From: Fistularia commersonii
Lineage: Eukaryota > Chordata > Actinopteri > Syngnathiformes > Fistulariidae
Length of the DNA stretch: 64,000 nucleotides
Direction: 5' to 3'
NCBI GenBank assembly: GCA_037954325.1
Contig: JBBMNZ010000016.1
Coordinates: 1,298,001 to 1,362,000, forward strand
The notes beneath the pieces are model-generated. The model did not search any database. It was not told the DNA's origin and worked only from the letters and a program-made list of their open reading frames with translations. This document shows, one piece after another, positions 1 through 11,130 of this stretch (position 1 is its first letter; every line of letters begins with the position of its first letter). A program made the position numbers and the translations under genes.

Positions 1-777
1 CGGGGGCGTCCAGGGGGGCATAATTCTGTTGTGAAGGGCTAATGCATTCACACCCACACAGATTGACTCACCCTGACAAAAGAGGCTGTTGTCTATTCCA
101 GGCAGCTGGGCAGGATGGAGAAACTTGGAATCCTTTGTAGGCCGGGAGAGAAGTCGGCCTTTGTCGGATTTTTACAGAGTATATTTTACTCTACGCCCTC
201 ACACGGTCCGTCAGGCATTCAATGTTGCAACAAGGCTGGAGAAAGTTTGCATAGATTAGTAGTGTTATCGCAAATGTTGAGCCTACTTATGTGTTAATGA
301 AGCCTTCGTGAAAATGCAGGCCTTGTCTTTAGGGGGAATTTTTCAAACATTTCGTCACTTTGGCCATTAGGGTTTGTAAACAGAGCGGTTTCAGGATCTC
401 ATAGTCAGGCTGATACTGCATTTCATGTTTCCTCCTCCTAGCTTTTATAAATTGAACATATTCTCAATGACAACATTTTGAGCGAACTAATTCTTGCTAC
501 AACCTTGCAATCATGGGAAAAATCAGACTTTGATATCAGGCCCGTGTTGGCTATTTGCTATTTTTGGCAAATTCCTCCTTCAAATTATTGTTAGCCAACT
601 TTTCAGAAGAAGTACATCAAGGCTAACTCTTTTCCTTTATAGAGACCCAACCCAAGCTGTGAACAAGCTTTCAGTCAAAATGGGGTGAAACCAAGTGTAC
701 TTGGATCACAAGCACATTTACACACCCTTTTTGTGATATGATTTTATGTCTTGGAACTTGAATAGGATCCCCTGAAT
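1..777. other. Noncoding DNA, nothing recognised
   Basis: This stretch is ordinary complex sequence with no repeat family, microsatellite or coding frame that I recognise. Short open frames of about 60 codons occur on both strands and have no domain signal. Confidence 0.6.
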
Positions 778-1440
778 CAGGGGTGTCAAACTCAAATACA
801 CAGTGGGCCAAAATGGGAAAGTAGGACAAAGTCGCGGGCCAACATTGATATTTGTTAAAAGGAAATCATCCTCCAACTATAACAATGAGCCTTTTTGTAT
901 GGAAGTTTTGCTTAAAAACAGAATATGGAACAAGCAAAGCTTCATTCTATACAATATAGACCTTATGTAACACATGCAAAATCGAATTTCAAATTGAAAA
1001 ACACATGGCATTAATTTCTTAAATAAAAATGATATAAAAATCACATCTACAGCCTTCAGCAAATTAAAATTTCAACAGTCATCTTTTTCCACAGGCTAAT
1101 AATAAATGTTAAAATAAAATAACAATAATAAACCAGTCAACTAATAATAATGTCTTGGAGTAGCAAGAAAAAGTGCATAAAAAAAATGGTAATTACAGCT
1201 CAGTTTGCTACACACCGATCTACTCCGATCTTCTGCCTGTCTTTTCGCCACTTTTCGGAGGGGTAGCATGTTACTAGTATTAGCATGAGGTTGCTATGAC
1301 TACTGTCAACAGAGGAGAGGGCCTTTTTGGGTGCTGTCGTGATTTTCGCGCCAAAACACCAGCAGAGCATTCAGGGATTTGCAGTATTTGCAGTACATGC
1401 TCTGTCGGCTAGAATACTTATGATTATAATACTTAGGCCT
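778..1440 (+). mobile_element. hAT-like non-autonomous DNA element, decayed
   Basis: The left end reads CAGGGGTGTCAAACTC, the terminal signature of many hAT-superfamily elements in vertebrates. It is followed by the 'gggccaa ... gcgggccaac' segment and an AT-rich body with 'tttttccacaggctaataa', which I recall as a very common teleost interspersed repeat. The right end is uncertain because no matching inverted terminus was found, and 1440 is only where the resemblance fades. No transposase is encoded. The hAT assignment is from remembered family features. Confidence 0.6.
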
Positions 1441-1478
1441 AAAACCAAGATTTTCCCAACCACATGAATGGTAACACT
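1441..1478 (+). repeat. Left copy of a ~40-bp direct repeat
   Basis: This begins AAAACCAAGATTTTCCCAAC and continues through a 'aatggtaacact' segment. A diverged second copy lies at 2018-2060, which reads AAAACCGAGATTTTCCCAAC followed by 'aatggtcacact'. The two copies bracket the composite repeat at 1503-1975. Confidence 0.6.
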
Positions 1479-1502
1479 GGCGGAAAATCCACTAAAATTA
1501 AA

Positions 1503-1975
1503 CCGCATTTTAACCTTTTCACACGTTATGGTATTCAAAGAAACGAGGTGTAAGCATGAACAATATGCTAACGCATTAAACTGCAAATGAATGGGCACCG
1601 GATCGCTGGGCTGCTAGCTGCTAACTGCTAGCTGCTGGATACAAGGTTGTCAACTTCAACTGAACCAAAAGTGAACTCCCTGCCCTTCATTCATGAATGA
1701 TACTCTTATCGAAGACACATTTACATTTTCAAGCGACCTTTAAACTCACTGTCTGAACTTTTTGCAGCTCCTTCGACTCTTTCTGGAGCTAGGCTATTTC
1801 TTGGTGCATGGGGACTGCAGAGGAATTTCATGAAACCGTTGTTTCACAGTTCCGTAGGAACTCCTAGGACGTTGGATGTCATTTGAAGAATTCAGATAAA
1901 ACGTCATTGATCCCAAAGGAAATTCTTGCACCGCACGGCTCCAGAAGTAACAACATACGGATAACAACAATAATA
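1503..1975 (-). repeat. Composite repeat, copy A (inverted relative to copy B)
   Basis: The + strand here matches the reverse complement of 5896-6440 over nearly its whole length. Shared landmarks, in order, are the 'ccttttcacacgttatg' block, 'gaaacgaggtgtaagcatga', 'ctgcaaatgaatgggca', 'gaaccaaaagt', 'ctatttcttggtgcat', 'actgcagagga', 'aggaactcctacgacg'-like sequence, and an L2-like tail ('ttgatcc ... aaattcttgcacc'). I judge identity by eye at about 75-80 percent with several indels. The L2-like tail (about 1890-1975) sits in the same flanking DNA in both copies, so it was inserted before the unit was copied. Confidence 0.8.
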
Positions 1976-2017
1976 CCATGAGGCGTTGAACAAACAGAAG
2001 GTCAACGACCAAGTGGT

Positions 2018-2060
2018 AAAACCGAGATTTTCCCAACTAGTGTCCATAAATGGTCACACT
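2018..2060 (+). repeat. Right copy of the ~40-bp direct repeat
   Basis: This is the partner of 1441-1478, about 577 bp downstream in the same orientation. It may be the remnant of a duplicated insertion boundary or of a terminal repeat. Confidence 0.6.
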
Positions 2061-3194
2061 AATTGGTCACAAATTCAATATATGCAACATTTAGTCCACG
2101 GCACTGTGCAGCGCTGATGCTAACTGCTTACAGGTGTGAAACTTCCAGCGGCTTGTTAGTATGGAACGCGCTAATAGACAGGGAGTATCCTTGCTGCCAA
2201 TCAAAATGAGCCTCTTGCCCCGGACTGGGTGGAGAAGCATCCTGCTCAGTTATTCAATTACCATAAAGGTGCGTTACATCAAAACAACTTTATTGAGTTA
2301 TAAACAAAAAAATCTATTTTGCACAAAGAATGCGAAGATATGTAAAGTGCGAGAGCCCGCCGAGTGTGTGACCTTTGCAAAGAGTGTGACCGTCTGCTGT
2401 CGGATATACTATATGCAGTTAAACTTTTTATTCTGGCGAAAAGGGACCGTTCAAAATCGTCTACGGAGGAAGAAGGCAAGGATAAAAGAAAGAGACAGAA
2501 TGTACCGAGGTATCGCTTTGACTTTAAATGACAAATTTCGAATTTACATTCGAAACTAGTTTTAAAAGGCTATCTTTTATAGCAGTTTCAGGAGTTGGAA
2601 TATGCACCTTGTGTTACAACACGTTAAAAATTGTTAATCCATGCAGCTGATCTAAAATAGATCTCTGATAGAAACTTATGAAACTGAAAAACCATACTTA
2701 TAATTATGGAGAATGTCATGTTCTACTCCAGTAAAGATTGTAAGTCCATCCGCCACTCACGCTAGTGGTTTACTTCTCTGAGCGGGCCAAGACGAGGGCG
2801 ATGGAGTCTCCTCTGTGTGCACCGTAAGAAACAAAAACACCCCGCCGCCTGTCACAATACATTTGGAGGCTCTCGTCGCCGGCGAGATGCTGAGCTGTTC
2901 CGTCAAAGCTCCCTGGCACCGGGCCCGAGCTGCAAATGAACGTATAGCTCCTATGCACCTCGGTGATTTGTTATCCAAAGGACCGTCTAAATAAATCATT
3001 TACAGGGCGGCGTGAATGCAGTCGGCCTCTCCGCAGTTTTGAAGACGCTGACGTTTGTCTGATTTTAAAAAAAACAACACACGCGGTGACAAGTGACATT
3101 TCGTCTCCAGTGGGAAATGAAGCCTGCTGAAGGAACCGGGTGGAGTTGACCGGCGAACGCTCAAAGCACCGGAAAAGCTCCGGTTGTCCGGGTC
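2061..3194. other. Noncoding DNA, no confident feature
   Basis: A 132-codon frame on the + strand (2161-2559) and overlapping frames on the minus strand have no recognisable domain and no flanking splice or promoter context that I can support. The segment around 2160-2290 has a repeat-like feel but I cannot assign it. Confidence 0.5.
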
Positions 3195-3735
3195 ACCCAA
3201 AGACCTTCTGTGATTCTTCATGAACCCCCTCAGAGTAATAAATGTGGATTATCTCCAGTTCTTCAACTCGAAACCGATCAGACGTACCAATGCACCGAAG
3301 TGCACAAGACGAAGAGAGATGAAGATGTGAGGAGGACGGAGGACGGAGAGGATCAGGAACGAGTCCATCAGAGGGACAGCGCATGTTTAGATGTTCTGGA
3401 GATAAAGTCACACTGAGACAGAGGAAGGACGCTGAAGATCTGGGACCAGAGAAGACACAAACAGAATAGTTGGTGCGAGGGAAGAGGACGCAGAGAAAGG
3501 GGTTAAATGGAGGCAGATGATTGGCTGTGCGTTAGATGGAGGTAGATGATTGGCTGCGGGTTAAATGGAGGCAGATGATTGGCTGTGGGTTAGATGGAGG
3601 TAGATGGTTGGCTGCTGGTTAAACGGAGGCGGATGATTGGCTGCGGGTTAAATGGAAGCGGACGATTGGCCGCCGGTTAAATGGAGCCATATGACTGGCT
3701 GTGGCGACCCCTGAGGGAAGCAGCCCAAAGTGAAA
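3195..3735 (+). mobile_element. Non-LTR retrotransposon 3' end (truncated)
   Basis: The purine-rich run of 'gaggaaggacgctgaagat', 'gttggtgcgagggaagaggacgcag' type sequence, then 'aatggaggcagatgattggctgtgg' and finally 'tggcgacccctgagggaagcagccc', is the order seen at the 3' end of a widespread teleost LINE family (recalled, not searched). Only the extreme 3' coding and untranslated part would be present, and no reverse-transcriptase motifs survive. The 29-bp minisatellite at 3502-3704 has expanded inside it. The 5' limit is approximate. Confidence 0.55.
3502..3704 (+). repeat. 29-bp minisatellite, seven copies
   Basis: There are seven head-to-tail units of 29-30 bp, each beginning GTTAAATGGAGGC or GTTAGATGGAGGT and ending in GATTGGCTGYGG. 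Unit starts are 3502, 3531, 3560, 3589, 3618, 3647 and 3676. In the first four units the AAATGG/AGATGG types alternate (a 58-bp higher-order pattern), and the last copies are more diverged. There are no spacers, so it is not a CRISPR array. Confidence 0.93.
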
Positions 3736-4856
3736 AGAATGTCCTGATGGTGTCCCTGCCCCTTTCCTGGTTTGGTAAACGCACATAACCCCTGGCTCCT
3801 AGAGAGCGCTTGGCTCCCATGGATTCTGGATTCATCCGCAAAGAGCTTTTTAATGAGAATTAGTTCTGAAATTAGCTGAAAAAAATATAATTACGCTAGC
3901 TGTTATTTGGACCATTAATTTCCTTTCAGAATACATACAGATGAAAAGCATGTGGCTTTTATCAGATGTCCTAGAAGTACTTCATCCTCCATTTCTGCTA
4001 ACTTTTTATTAAATTAAACTATATAATGTTCTTTGGCATAAAGTTATGCATGAATGCATTCAGGCTCTTGTGACTTGTATTTATGATGACAGTGTGCCTC
4101 TCAAAAACAAAAACCCCCACATTTCACAAATAAAAGGCACACAGAGGATTTTTCCCCTCCGCTCACAATAGTCCTCTTTGACTCATCACAAATAAATAAT
4201 CTTCTTAGATCACTGAATTCTGACATGTTTCTCCTGCCCCCAAAACGGTAAATCAATCTAAGATAAATGATCCTTTCCACTTTGAGGAAAAACAGCAGGA
4301 AAAAAAAAGAAAAACAAGAAACAAAAAAAGTAGGATGTTATTTTGCTCGATTTCTGGGTTTTTCAGAGTTTTATCAGGCGTGATTTATTCAACTGCGGAT
4401 TTCTGATACGGTGCAGACTCATATGTCAATCAGGCCTCCTGGCGGGGTGGTGCTGTTTTCTCAAGAGGTGATCATTCCGGATCAAATAAAAAAAAAAGAA
4501 CCATAGGGAAAAAAAGAAGTTAAAAAAACCTTGAAGGAGATTTTTTTGAAAATAGAAGGATGATTCCCCGAACCGAGGGAAAGATATGAAAGCAACGTTT
4601 GATCTTCGTACTCAACTGAGGTCATTTATTAGCTAACTAGAGGGATTAAATATGTGAGATGCACCATTGCATAGTAAAAAACACCAATCATAAGAAGGCA
4701 GTGTTTCCAATCCTTAACAAGAACTTACTTCCCACCATCATGATGGAAAAACCTATAAAACAATTATGACGTGAAGATGAAGATTCAAGAAGCAGCTGAA
4801 TATGAAGGGGGGGAGCAGGAAGTGTACCTTAATTTGTCATTGCTGTAGATTTACCC

Positions 4857-4858
<2 letters not shown>
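3736..4858. other. AT-rich noncoding DNA
   Basis: Several A-runs (about 4297-4330 and 4488-4530) and no open frame, repeat family or regulatory grammar that I can name. Confidence 0.6.
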
Positions 4859-4893
<35 letters not shown>

Positions 4894-4937
4894 GCGCATG
4901 CACACACACACACACACGCACACACGCACGCACGCAC
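4859..4937 (+). repeat. (CA)n microsatellite with CACG interruptions
   Basis: A continuous CA array is interrupted by CACGCGCATG and ends in CACG repeats. Confidence 0.97.
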
Positions 4938-5109
4938 AAATAAAACAAGTAGAACATCAAATTTATCACTGAAATTAATTTAAAATCATGAATGTTACCT
5001 TATAACACAATGTACCACTTGGTAAATTAGCTTATTTTATTCGGCATGCTTCGCATTAGCATTAAAACTCCAGTTGCACAAAGTCGTCTTATTTGTTTTG
5101 TTTTAATTG

Positions 5110-5455
5110 TTTTATTTTTAGGTGATCTGCAGCAGATAGCGGCCAGGAACACAATGGCTCCTCTTCAGCCGCGGCAGGCCTGCGAGACTTTCCAGCACGA
5201 GATAGCCGCTCATTGAAGCGGTGGCACTTCAAGACACAATCTCACTTTGAACGGACTTATTTCTTGAGAAAATACCGCATATATTAAATTGGAATCTGTG
5301 TTAAATACAGCCACATGGGCCGTCGGGTTTCAGAGCGATAATCAATTGGATTAGAGTCGGCCTTGTCTGCGGAGCTGACAGCAACACAGGCCTGATTTAA
5401 AGCCGGGTCGGTATCCTGTTGTTGGCTTGTCACATGCGCTGAGTGTACCACAAAG
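5110..5455. promoter_or_regulatory. Candidate conserved noncoding element
   Basis: This is high-complexity sequence without repeats, with clustered homeodomain-type sites (GATAATCAATTGGATTAG at about 5337-5354) and CAGCTG/GCTGAC-type motifs. It contrasts with the AT-rich, A-run DNA on its left. Conservation has not been tested. Confidence 0.3.
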
Positions 5456-5895
5456 TATATGAATCAACTTGAATAATTCAATAAGTCCGAGATTGAATTA
5501 GAAATCAGACCGAGAAAAGCCTCAATGATAACATTAAATTGCAGGCCCAGTAAACTATGTCTAATATAAACTTCGAGCTGGAATATTAAACTTTCAGTTT
5601 ATCTTGTTGTGTGTATTTATCGTCATTAAAATTGTACCGTAGAGTGTAACGACAGCGTCTTTTCCTGCGACTGCTTTTTATCTGGATACCTCGGTACCCC
5701 TTTATTTCAGCGAAAACAGTGTAGTGTGGCTTTCTAACGACAGAATGGTCACAATGAAGAAACCATTCAGTTATTGAAGTGTCCCAGAAATCAAGATGGC
5801 AATTATGAGATTCTTGCACTTTGCTTAACTTTGCACTGAGTGTGTCTTACTTAAGTACTGCTTATTTGCAAACTACTTGTTTATGCTTTATTTAT

Positions 5896-6440
5896 ACTTG
5901 AGGCTTTTCTTGTTGTTATCCGTATGGTGTTACTTTTGCAGCTGTATGGTGCAAGAATTTACTTCAGGATCAAGAACATTTTATCTTATCTTAATTCTTC
6001 AAGTGACTTCCAACGTCGTAGGAGTTCCTGTGGAACTGGAAAAAAAACTCTGGAGCTGAGGTCCATGAGTTTCCTCTGCAGTACCGATGCACCAAGAAAT
6101 AGCTTGGCTCCAGAAAAAGTTACAGTACAGGAGCTGCAAAAATTTCTGACAGTGAGTTAAAGGGGCTTTTCACGATTTTGATCAAAATTCACTTTATAGG
6201 TTTCCAAGATATGTAAATACGCCTTCAATCAGATTATCATGATTGACTGAAGGCCGGGGAAAGTTGACTTTTGGTTCAAATTAGGTTTACAAAGCTGTAA
6301 ACAGCAGCTCGGAGCTAACAGCTATCAGCACATAAATCCGCTGCCCATTCATTTGCAGTTCGATGCATTCAGCACATTGCTCATGCTTACACCTCGTTTC
6401 TCTAAATGGCATAACGTGTGAAAAGGTTACAATGAGATTT
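5896..6440 (+). repeat. Composite repeat, copy B
   Basis: This is the inverted partner of 1503-1975. It opens with an L2-like tail on the + strand: gcaagaatttacttcaggatc, then ATTTTATCTTATCTT at about 5980-5994. The unit then runs through 'ggagttcctgtggaactgga', 'ctctgcagta', 'tgcaccaagaaatag' and the 'cataacgtgtgaaaaggtta' end. Copy B keeps about 70 bp of extra sequence relative to copy A, mainly around 6130-6280. Confidence 0.8.
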
Positions 6441-7915
6441 TGCAAAGAAAGTCACTCATTGATTCTTCTCCGGGACTTTTCTGCCCTGTATTCCAGCAAC
6501 CCCCCCGCTCCCGAACCATCCAGCTGTGTGGGCAAAGTTCAGAAAAAAGCCCCTCAGGTGTTTTCTCATTGATCCGGCCCTCAAACAATGGAGCCAGTGT
6601 GTCTCACTCAACGCCACCTTCCAGCTGTGGGACGGAGAGGGCAGCCGCGTCTGCTCCCTCTCCCGCAAACCGGCGGCGAACGGCGAGGAGTGAAAGGTGT
6701 GCGGCCAGCAAATCGCCGGGACTGATGACTTGCGTCACGGAGGTGGAGGTGGAGGGAGTGAGCTTGATTTGGTTACGCAGCGCAGACAAAAGAAGGATAT
6801 ATGTACGCCGCTGGAAAAACGGCAAGTCGGATGATGGTAGTTATTTGTCCAGATTCATTTCAACATTGAAGGCCTTCACGCTGCTGGGGAAGCTCTGCAT
6901 GAATTAGGCTTTTGTTGTGGAAGACATGAACCTCAGAGGTCTTTCTGCTCTCCTGTCTTGGTTCACACACACATAAGAACTGGATGGCCTTGCAGATACT
7001 GAGGTTTTAGATCGGTAAGTTGCACACTTGGATTGGGACTGACTTTGTGTTGACTTTTAACTAAAGTTTATCTCCACGGTCCACGGTAGCTGCGGCCACA
7101 TATCGCGTCCCTGAAGCTATTCCAGGGCAATTTGACATCTCGGTCTGCTTCAATTGCTTAGGAATAAAACGAAAAACAACTGTTTGTGCGATTTTCAGAA
7201 TATGTGCAAACTGTCCTGGGTTCCATCAGCAGGAGCACAATCTATGCCGCCAGGCGGAAATTCAAAAGGTATATTTTCAGTTAAAAAAAAACAATAAATC
7301 TTGGAACGTGAGCAGGTTAAAACTAAAAGTGAAAAACCTTGAAGAGATTCAGATTCAGACGAACAAACGTTTCCCCTTTACCACGGATGTAATACTAATC
7401 CCAGCTGGCCACCATTCTCACACACACGCACAAAAAACAAACACCTAATCTGAAAGACTAATTCATTTTTCAAAACATTTTCATTTTCACTTTCAGTATG
7501 CAAACACCAAGATCCATGGCCTTCAAAGGGGCACCAGTTTATTCACGCCGTGCTATGTTTTGTCTGACCTTCGCAGAAGAAGGGTCAAGGGTCAAACCAC
7601 TAAAGGGAACGTAAAGCAAGCTGCAGCGGCGGCTTCTGTTGCTACCTGTCTTCACTTATCCTCCGGGGCGAAAACTTCCTGCTTGCCTAATTAACAACAA
7701 AAGATGTCTTGTTGTCATGCATTATTGCTAGCTAACACATCTTTGGGAGTCATGAAGTTGGGGGGCAATGTGGGGTGAGGGTCCTGTAATTTACAGCTGC
7801 AGCAGGGGGTCAATTGAACTGGGATGGAGCTTCTTTTTTTAATTCACTATCCCCCCTTAGCTCTTAATGGGGCGCTGATCCGGCGGCGGTGGTGGTGGAA
7901 CATCATGAGAGATGG
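6441..7915. other. Noncoding DNA, nothing confident
   Basis: A 155-codon frame (6440-6907) overlaps shadow frames on both strands and has no domain. The GC-rich part around 6480-6740 is locally CpG-containing. I see no promoter architecture or repeat family. Confidence 0.5.
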
Positions 7916-7932
7916 AAAAAAAAAAAAAAAAA
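7916..7932 (+). repeat. Poly-A run (17)
   Basis: A homopolymer of 17 A residues. Confidence 0.95.
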
Positions 7933-8002
7933 GAGTCATTCTCTTCATTAGGGCGTAATACACAAGCCACATTCTTAGCTTTCAAATGTGGAAATTGCCT
8001 GG

Positions 8003-8007
8003 AGTGT

Positions 8008-8038
<31 letters not shown>
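8003..8038 (+). repeat. (TG)n microsatellite
   Basis: A TG array with one GAG interruption. Confidence 0.97.
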
Positions 8039-8109
8039 ACATGACAAAATCAATGGGTGTGACCGTGGTTTACCAGGACCAGAGGTGTGAGGAATTGATC
8101 ATTTCCCAC

Positions 8110-8400
8110 GAAATGTGTTTTTTAATATCCTAACAACATGTAATTGCTACGGTTGGATTTAAGCCCCCGCCATCGCCGCACAACTGCAGACGGACACGTG
8201 CGCCTTACTGATGTTTAATTACATTAATATGCATTAATATGCAGTCGTTAGTGGCTCTTTAATTATGAATGAAGATGTAATGACACTGCCATTAATATTT
8301 AATTAAAGGGCAATAAAGTGTTATTTGGCAGCATTACAAAACTAGACACCAATAAAAGAGTGTCTTTAGCCAGTAATCATTCGCCCTGACCCTCTTAAAA
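8110..8400. promoter_or_regulatory. Candidate enhancer / conserved noncoding element, homeodomain- and POU-rich
   Basis: A dense series of TAAT/ATTA cores (TTTAATTACATTAATATG, CTTTAATTATGAATG, CATTAATATTTAATTAAAG) lies within complex sequence. At 8221-8244 CATTAATATG occurs twice head-to-tail, giving a TGCATTAATATGCA partial palindrome of the kind bound by POU-homeodomain dimers. It is bounded by two long TG arrays. Developmental enhancers conserved across vertebrates often look like this. Conservation itself is inferred. Confidence 0.5.
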
Positions 8401-8458
8401 TGTGACTGTCTATAAAGGTAAATGCAGAGGATACACAGAGGTCAAGCGTGGGTATACA

Positions 8459-8461
<3 letters not shown>

Positions 8462-8531
<70 letters not shown>
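8462..8531 (+). repeat. Long (TG)35 microsatellite
   Basis: About 70 bp of uninterrupted TG, the longest pure dinucleotide array in the window. Confidence 0.98.
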
Positions 8532-8532
<1 letters not shown>

Positions 8533-9574
8533 TTGAAAGCAGCCCTTGGCTAATGCGGCTGCAGTGGAAGTGTCATCCGGGTCTGTTTGTGGAAATTCTC
8601 AATGCAAAACGCAACGTTACAGCAACTTAACAGATTCAAAATAGAAGGGGAAAGGAAGTTGCGGGGAGGGGGCCATAGAGATGGTAAAAGCCATCTGGGA
8701 TCGCTTGTTTCGCCTTTCCCGACGGCAACTTACAGTCAGGTAAACAACTCAGGGGGTCCTCACAGTCAAACATGTCAATATACATCACTGTGGTCTCGCT
8801 TTCTTGAATCACAATGCTTTTACGTAGCGCCCCCCCCCCCCCCCCCCCCACGCGCTTTGCGATCCGTGCTGACGAATAACAATGTTGATCAAAAAATTGA
8901 TTTGGAAAATAAACATGGAAAAGGCCAGCAGAAGTAGGCGGGTCTGCGTCCAAAGTTTGCCCAGGCTGGAATCCATGATGCCAGCAGGGACAAGCATTAG
9001 ACACCCATGTGGTGACATTGAGATGCTAAAGCTGTTGCTTGTTTACACAAGATTCCCCCTTTTCTCCTCACTGAAGCCACCATTTAGTCACACAATGGGC
9101 ACAATGTGGCCCTCAACTGTGAGTGGGCCGGCCCGACAAGGCGGGCAGTCAGCTGGGGCGCTCTGGTTTGCTCTGGAGTGGATGTTTACATCGGTGGGCG
9201 GAAGCATTGTTTTAACCTAGAACACCAGGATACAGAAGGAACTCGGGAGTTGTTTACCCGAGCTATTTTTGAGAATATACAGTACGTACACCGAACAATA
9301 ACGCCTCGGTCATTTCGTCCGTCTGGATATTTTCTACGTGGTTGGTATCGCGGTCAAACATCGACGCGATTGAGTGCGGATGTGACGCTTTAGAAATAGA
9401 GAGGGACATGCCGCAGTCTGAAAACCACACCCACCAGAGGGGGGAAATGATCAGCATTACAATATGCGACCATGGGCGGAAACACTGAATAATATGAGCT
9501 GAAAATGCCTGTAACAAGCTGAAAACATCGGATTTCACTATGGAAACGAATTACTATGGCTATTAGAAAAGCTA
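8532..9574. other. Noncoding DNA containing a C20 homopolymer
   Basis: The C-run is at 8830-8849. The segment 9090-9560 has a transposon-derived feel ('atgtggccctcaactg', 'gtggatgtttacatcggtgggcgg') but I cannot assign a family. The frames crossing it, up to 122 codons, have no domain. Confidence 0.5.
8830..8849 (+). repeat. Poly-C run (20)
   Basis: Twenty consecutive C residues on the + strand. Confidence 0.95.
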
Positions 9575-9705
9575 AATGGGTCGCTTTTATGCTGTGCTTT
9601 CCAACCTTAATGCTATTCAAAGTGCTTTATGCACACATTCACACTCACTTTCACACGCTGATGGCGGCTGCGCTTCCGTGCACCGCACTGGCACGGGGAG
9701 GAACT
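9575..9705 (+). mobile_element. Fragment of a common teleost interspersed repeat
   Basis: The string 'caaagtgctttatgcacaca', followed by 'ttcacactcactttcacacgctgatggcggctgc', matches my memory of a high-copy teleost repeat in which a 'caaagcgcttta' block precedes 'cattcacac...gatggc'. The class (probably DNA transposon-derived) is uncertain and the limits are approximate. Confidence 0.45.
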
Positions 9706-10104
9706 CCGCCATGACTTAATGTTAGCTGAAGTGAGTAAGCTGAGGCACGTGCAAACAACAACTAAGTTCTTGTTGCTTTCAGATGTTCCCGTTTGCTCGT
9801 CCATGGTAAGCGCCGTCCTATTTCTAAGCGGGAGTAACAGAACTCACATCATGTAAAAACGTAAAGGTGTGGCTTTCTCCACCCCGATGTAAAACACATT
9901 CTGAGCCTGTTTGTTTTTTTTCCCCACAATAATGCCATCTGACAACTCTCACTGCGATGGTTTTTATAAAATGTGCTCCCGCTCTCTCATGCTAAATGTG
10001 AATTAACATAACAGCAGGGTGTGGTTTGTAATTTTCACTTTTTCTTGTGAAACTAATTCAGATTTAAATGAAACAGTTGCTAGAAATGACGAAATAAAAG
10101 AAAG
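9706..10104. other. Noncoding DNA, nothing recognised
   Basis: No repeat, motif cluster or coding frame is apparent. Confidence 0.55.
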
Positions 10105-10260
10105 CTCTGATCAGAATCGGAATCAGAATCCTTGGGGGAAATTACTTTTTGTTGAAAGCGGCTCCTGCGACCGAGTTGAGCGGGGACGAATCAAAATAGA
10201 ACTCGATGTAAAAATAAATAATAGCGCGGAATAAAAATAAAATAAAAAGAACAGTAGTCA
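10105..10260 (-). mobile_element. L2/Rex-like LINE tail, diverged
   Basis: Read on the minus strand it ends in a '...aaaaagtaatttcccccaagga' then 'ttctgattccgattctgat' tail, the pattern of teleost L2-type 3' ends with a TTCTGA-like satellite. It is weaker than the other tails in this window. Confidence 0.45.
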
Positions 10261-11130
10261 AAGGTATGTAAAAATACATGTCACGTTAATACATGCGTAT
10301 TGATACATGTAACCTATACACCTTTAGTTAACAAAAAGGGAATCTGCTATCATTTAGCGTCTTCTGCCTCGTCACTGCATCCGCGCGAGTTGTTTCCAGC
10401 CCGGCTTCTTACAGCAGTGCAGGACTGACAGGCCTCAGAGCTCCCCTGGCGTATATTAAGTCTCTCTAATGAGCTGGTCAATGTGACGGGCAGCGTCTAT
10501 GATCGATGTCCCCTTTGGATTGATGTGCTCTGCCGACGAAGGACACTGACCCGCCGAGAAATGTTGATGAAGTGGCTACCTGGAAACTTCTCTCCAGTTG
10601 GTGAAACATCAGCGCGAGCGGCGCACGACGCTGAGATATCAGCATCATCTTACTGCGCAGGTTGTCAAGCAACAGTTTTCAAAGCGGATGACGAAAGTGA
10701 TTCAAAGGTGCCGCAATCGAATGCGATGTCTCTCAACGGACAATTGAAACTGCTGGGATTTCGCCAGGTTTCGGTCGACAAACGCAAAAAAATTACATCG
10801 GATGTTGTTTTTGGTGAGGCTGTGAGAGAGACCGCACTTAAATCGCCCGAAAGTGAAAACAGCTAATTTCTAAAACACGATTGGGAATTTGCAAAAGAAA
10901 CATATCTAAAAAAAGTTTCGACTTTTCCCATCGGTGATGTTCCCGTGAGATTTAATTTTAATGACACCTTTTAACAATGAAGCCTTTGACACCTCTCGGG
11001 CCTTTAACATGCTAAAATAACCTGAAATCTGATGGTGACTGTTTGAATTACTGCTGTCAACAACCTGATGATCGTTCACCTTTCCGACTAAATCTGCATA
11101 GAATCGTCCGAAAATTTACCCGGCAGAATA
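10261..11130. other. Noncoding DNA, nothing recognised
   Basis: A 127-codon + frame (10483-10866) overlaps a minus frame and contains no domain. I can name nothing else. Confidence 0.5.

Noticed and set aside
2161..2559. 132-codon + frame near the composite repeat
   Set aside because: No domain, and it lies next to repeat-derived DNA. There is no evidence of exon boundaries or expression signals.
3502..3704. Regular 29-bp repeats suggesting a CRISPR array
   Set aside because: Units are directly adjacent without spacers and the context is a vertebrate LINE 3' end. It is a minisatellite.
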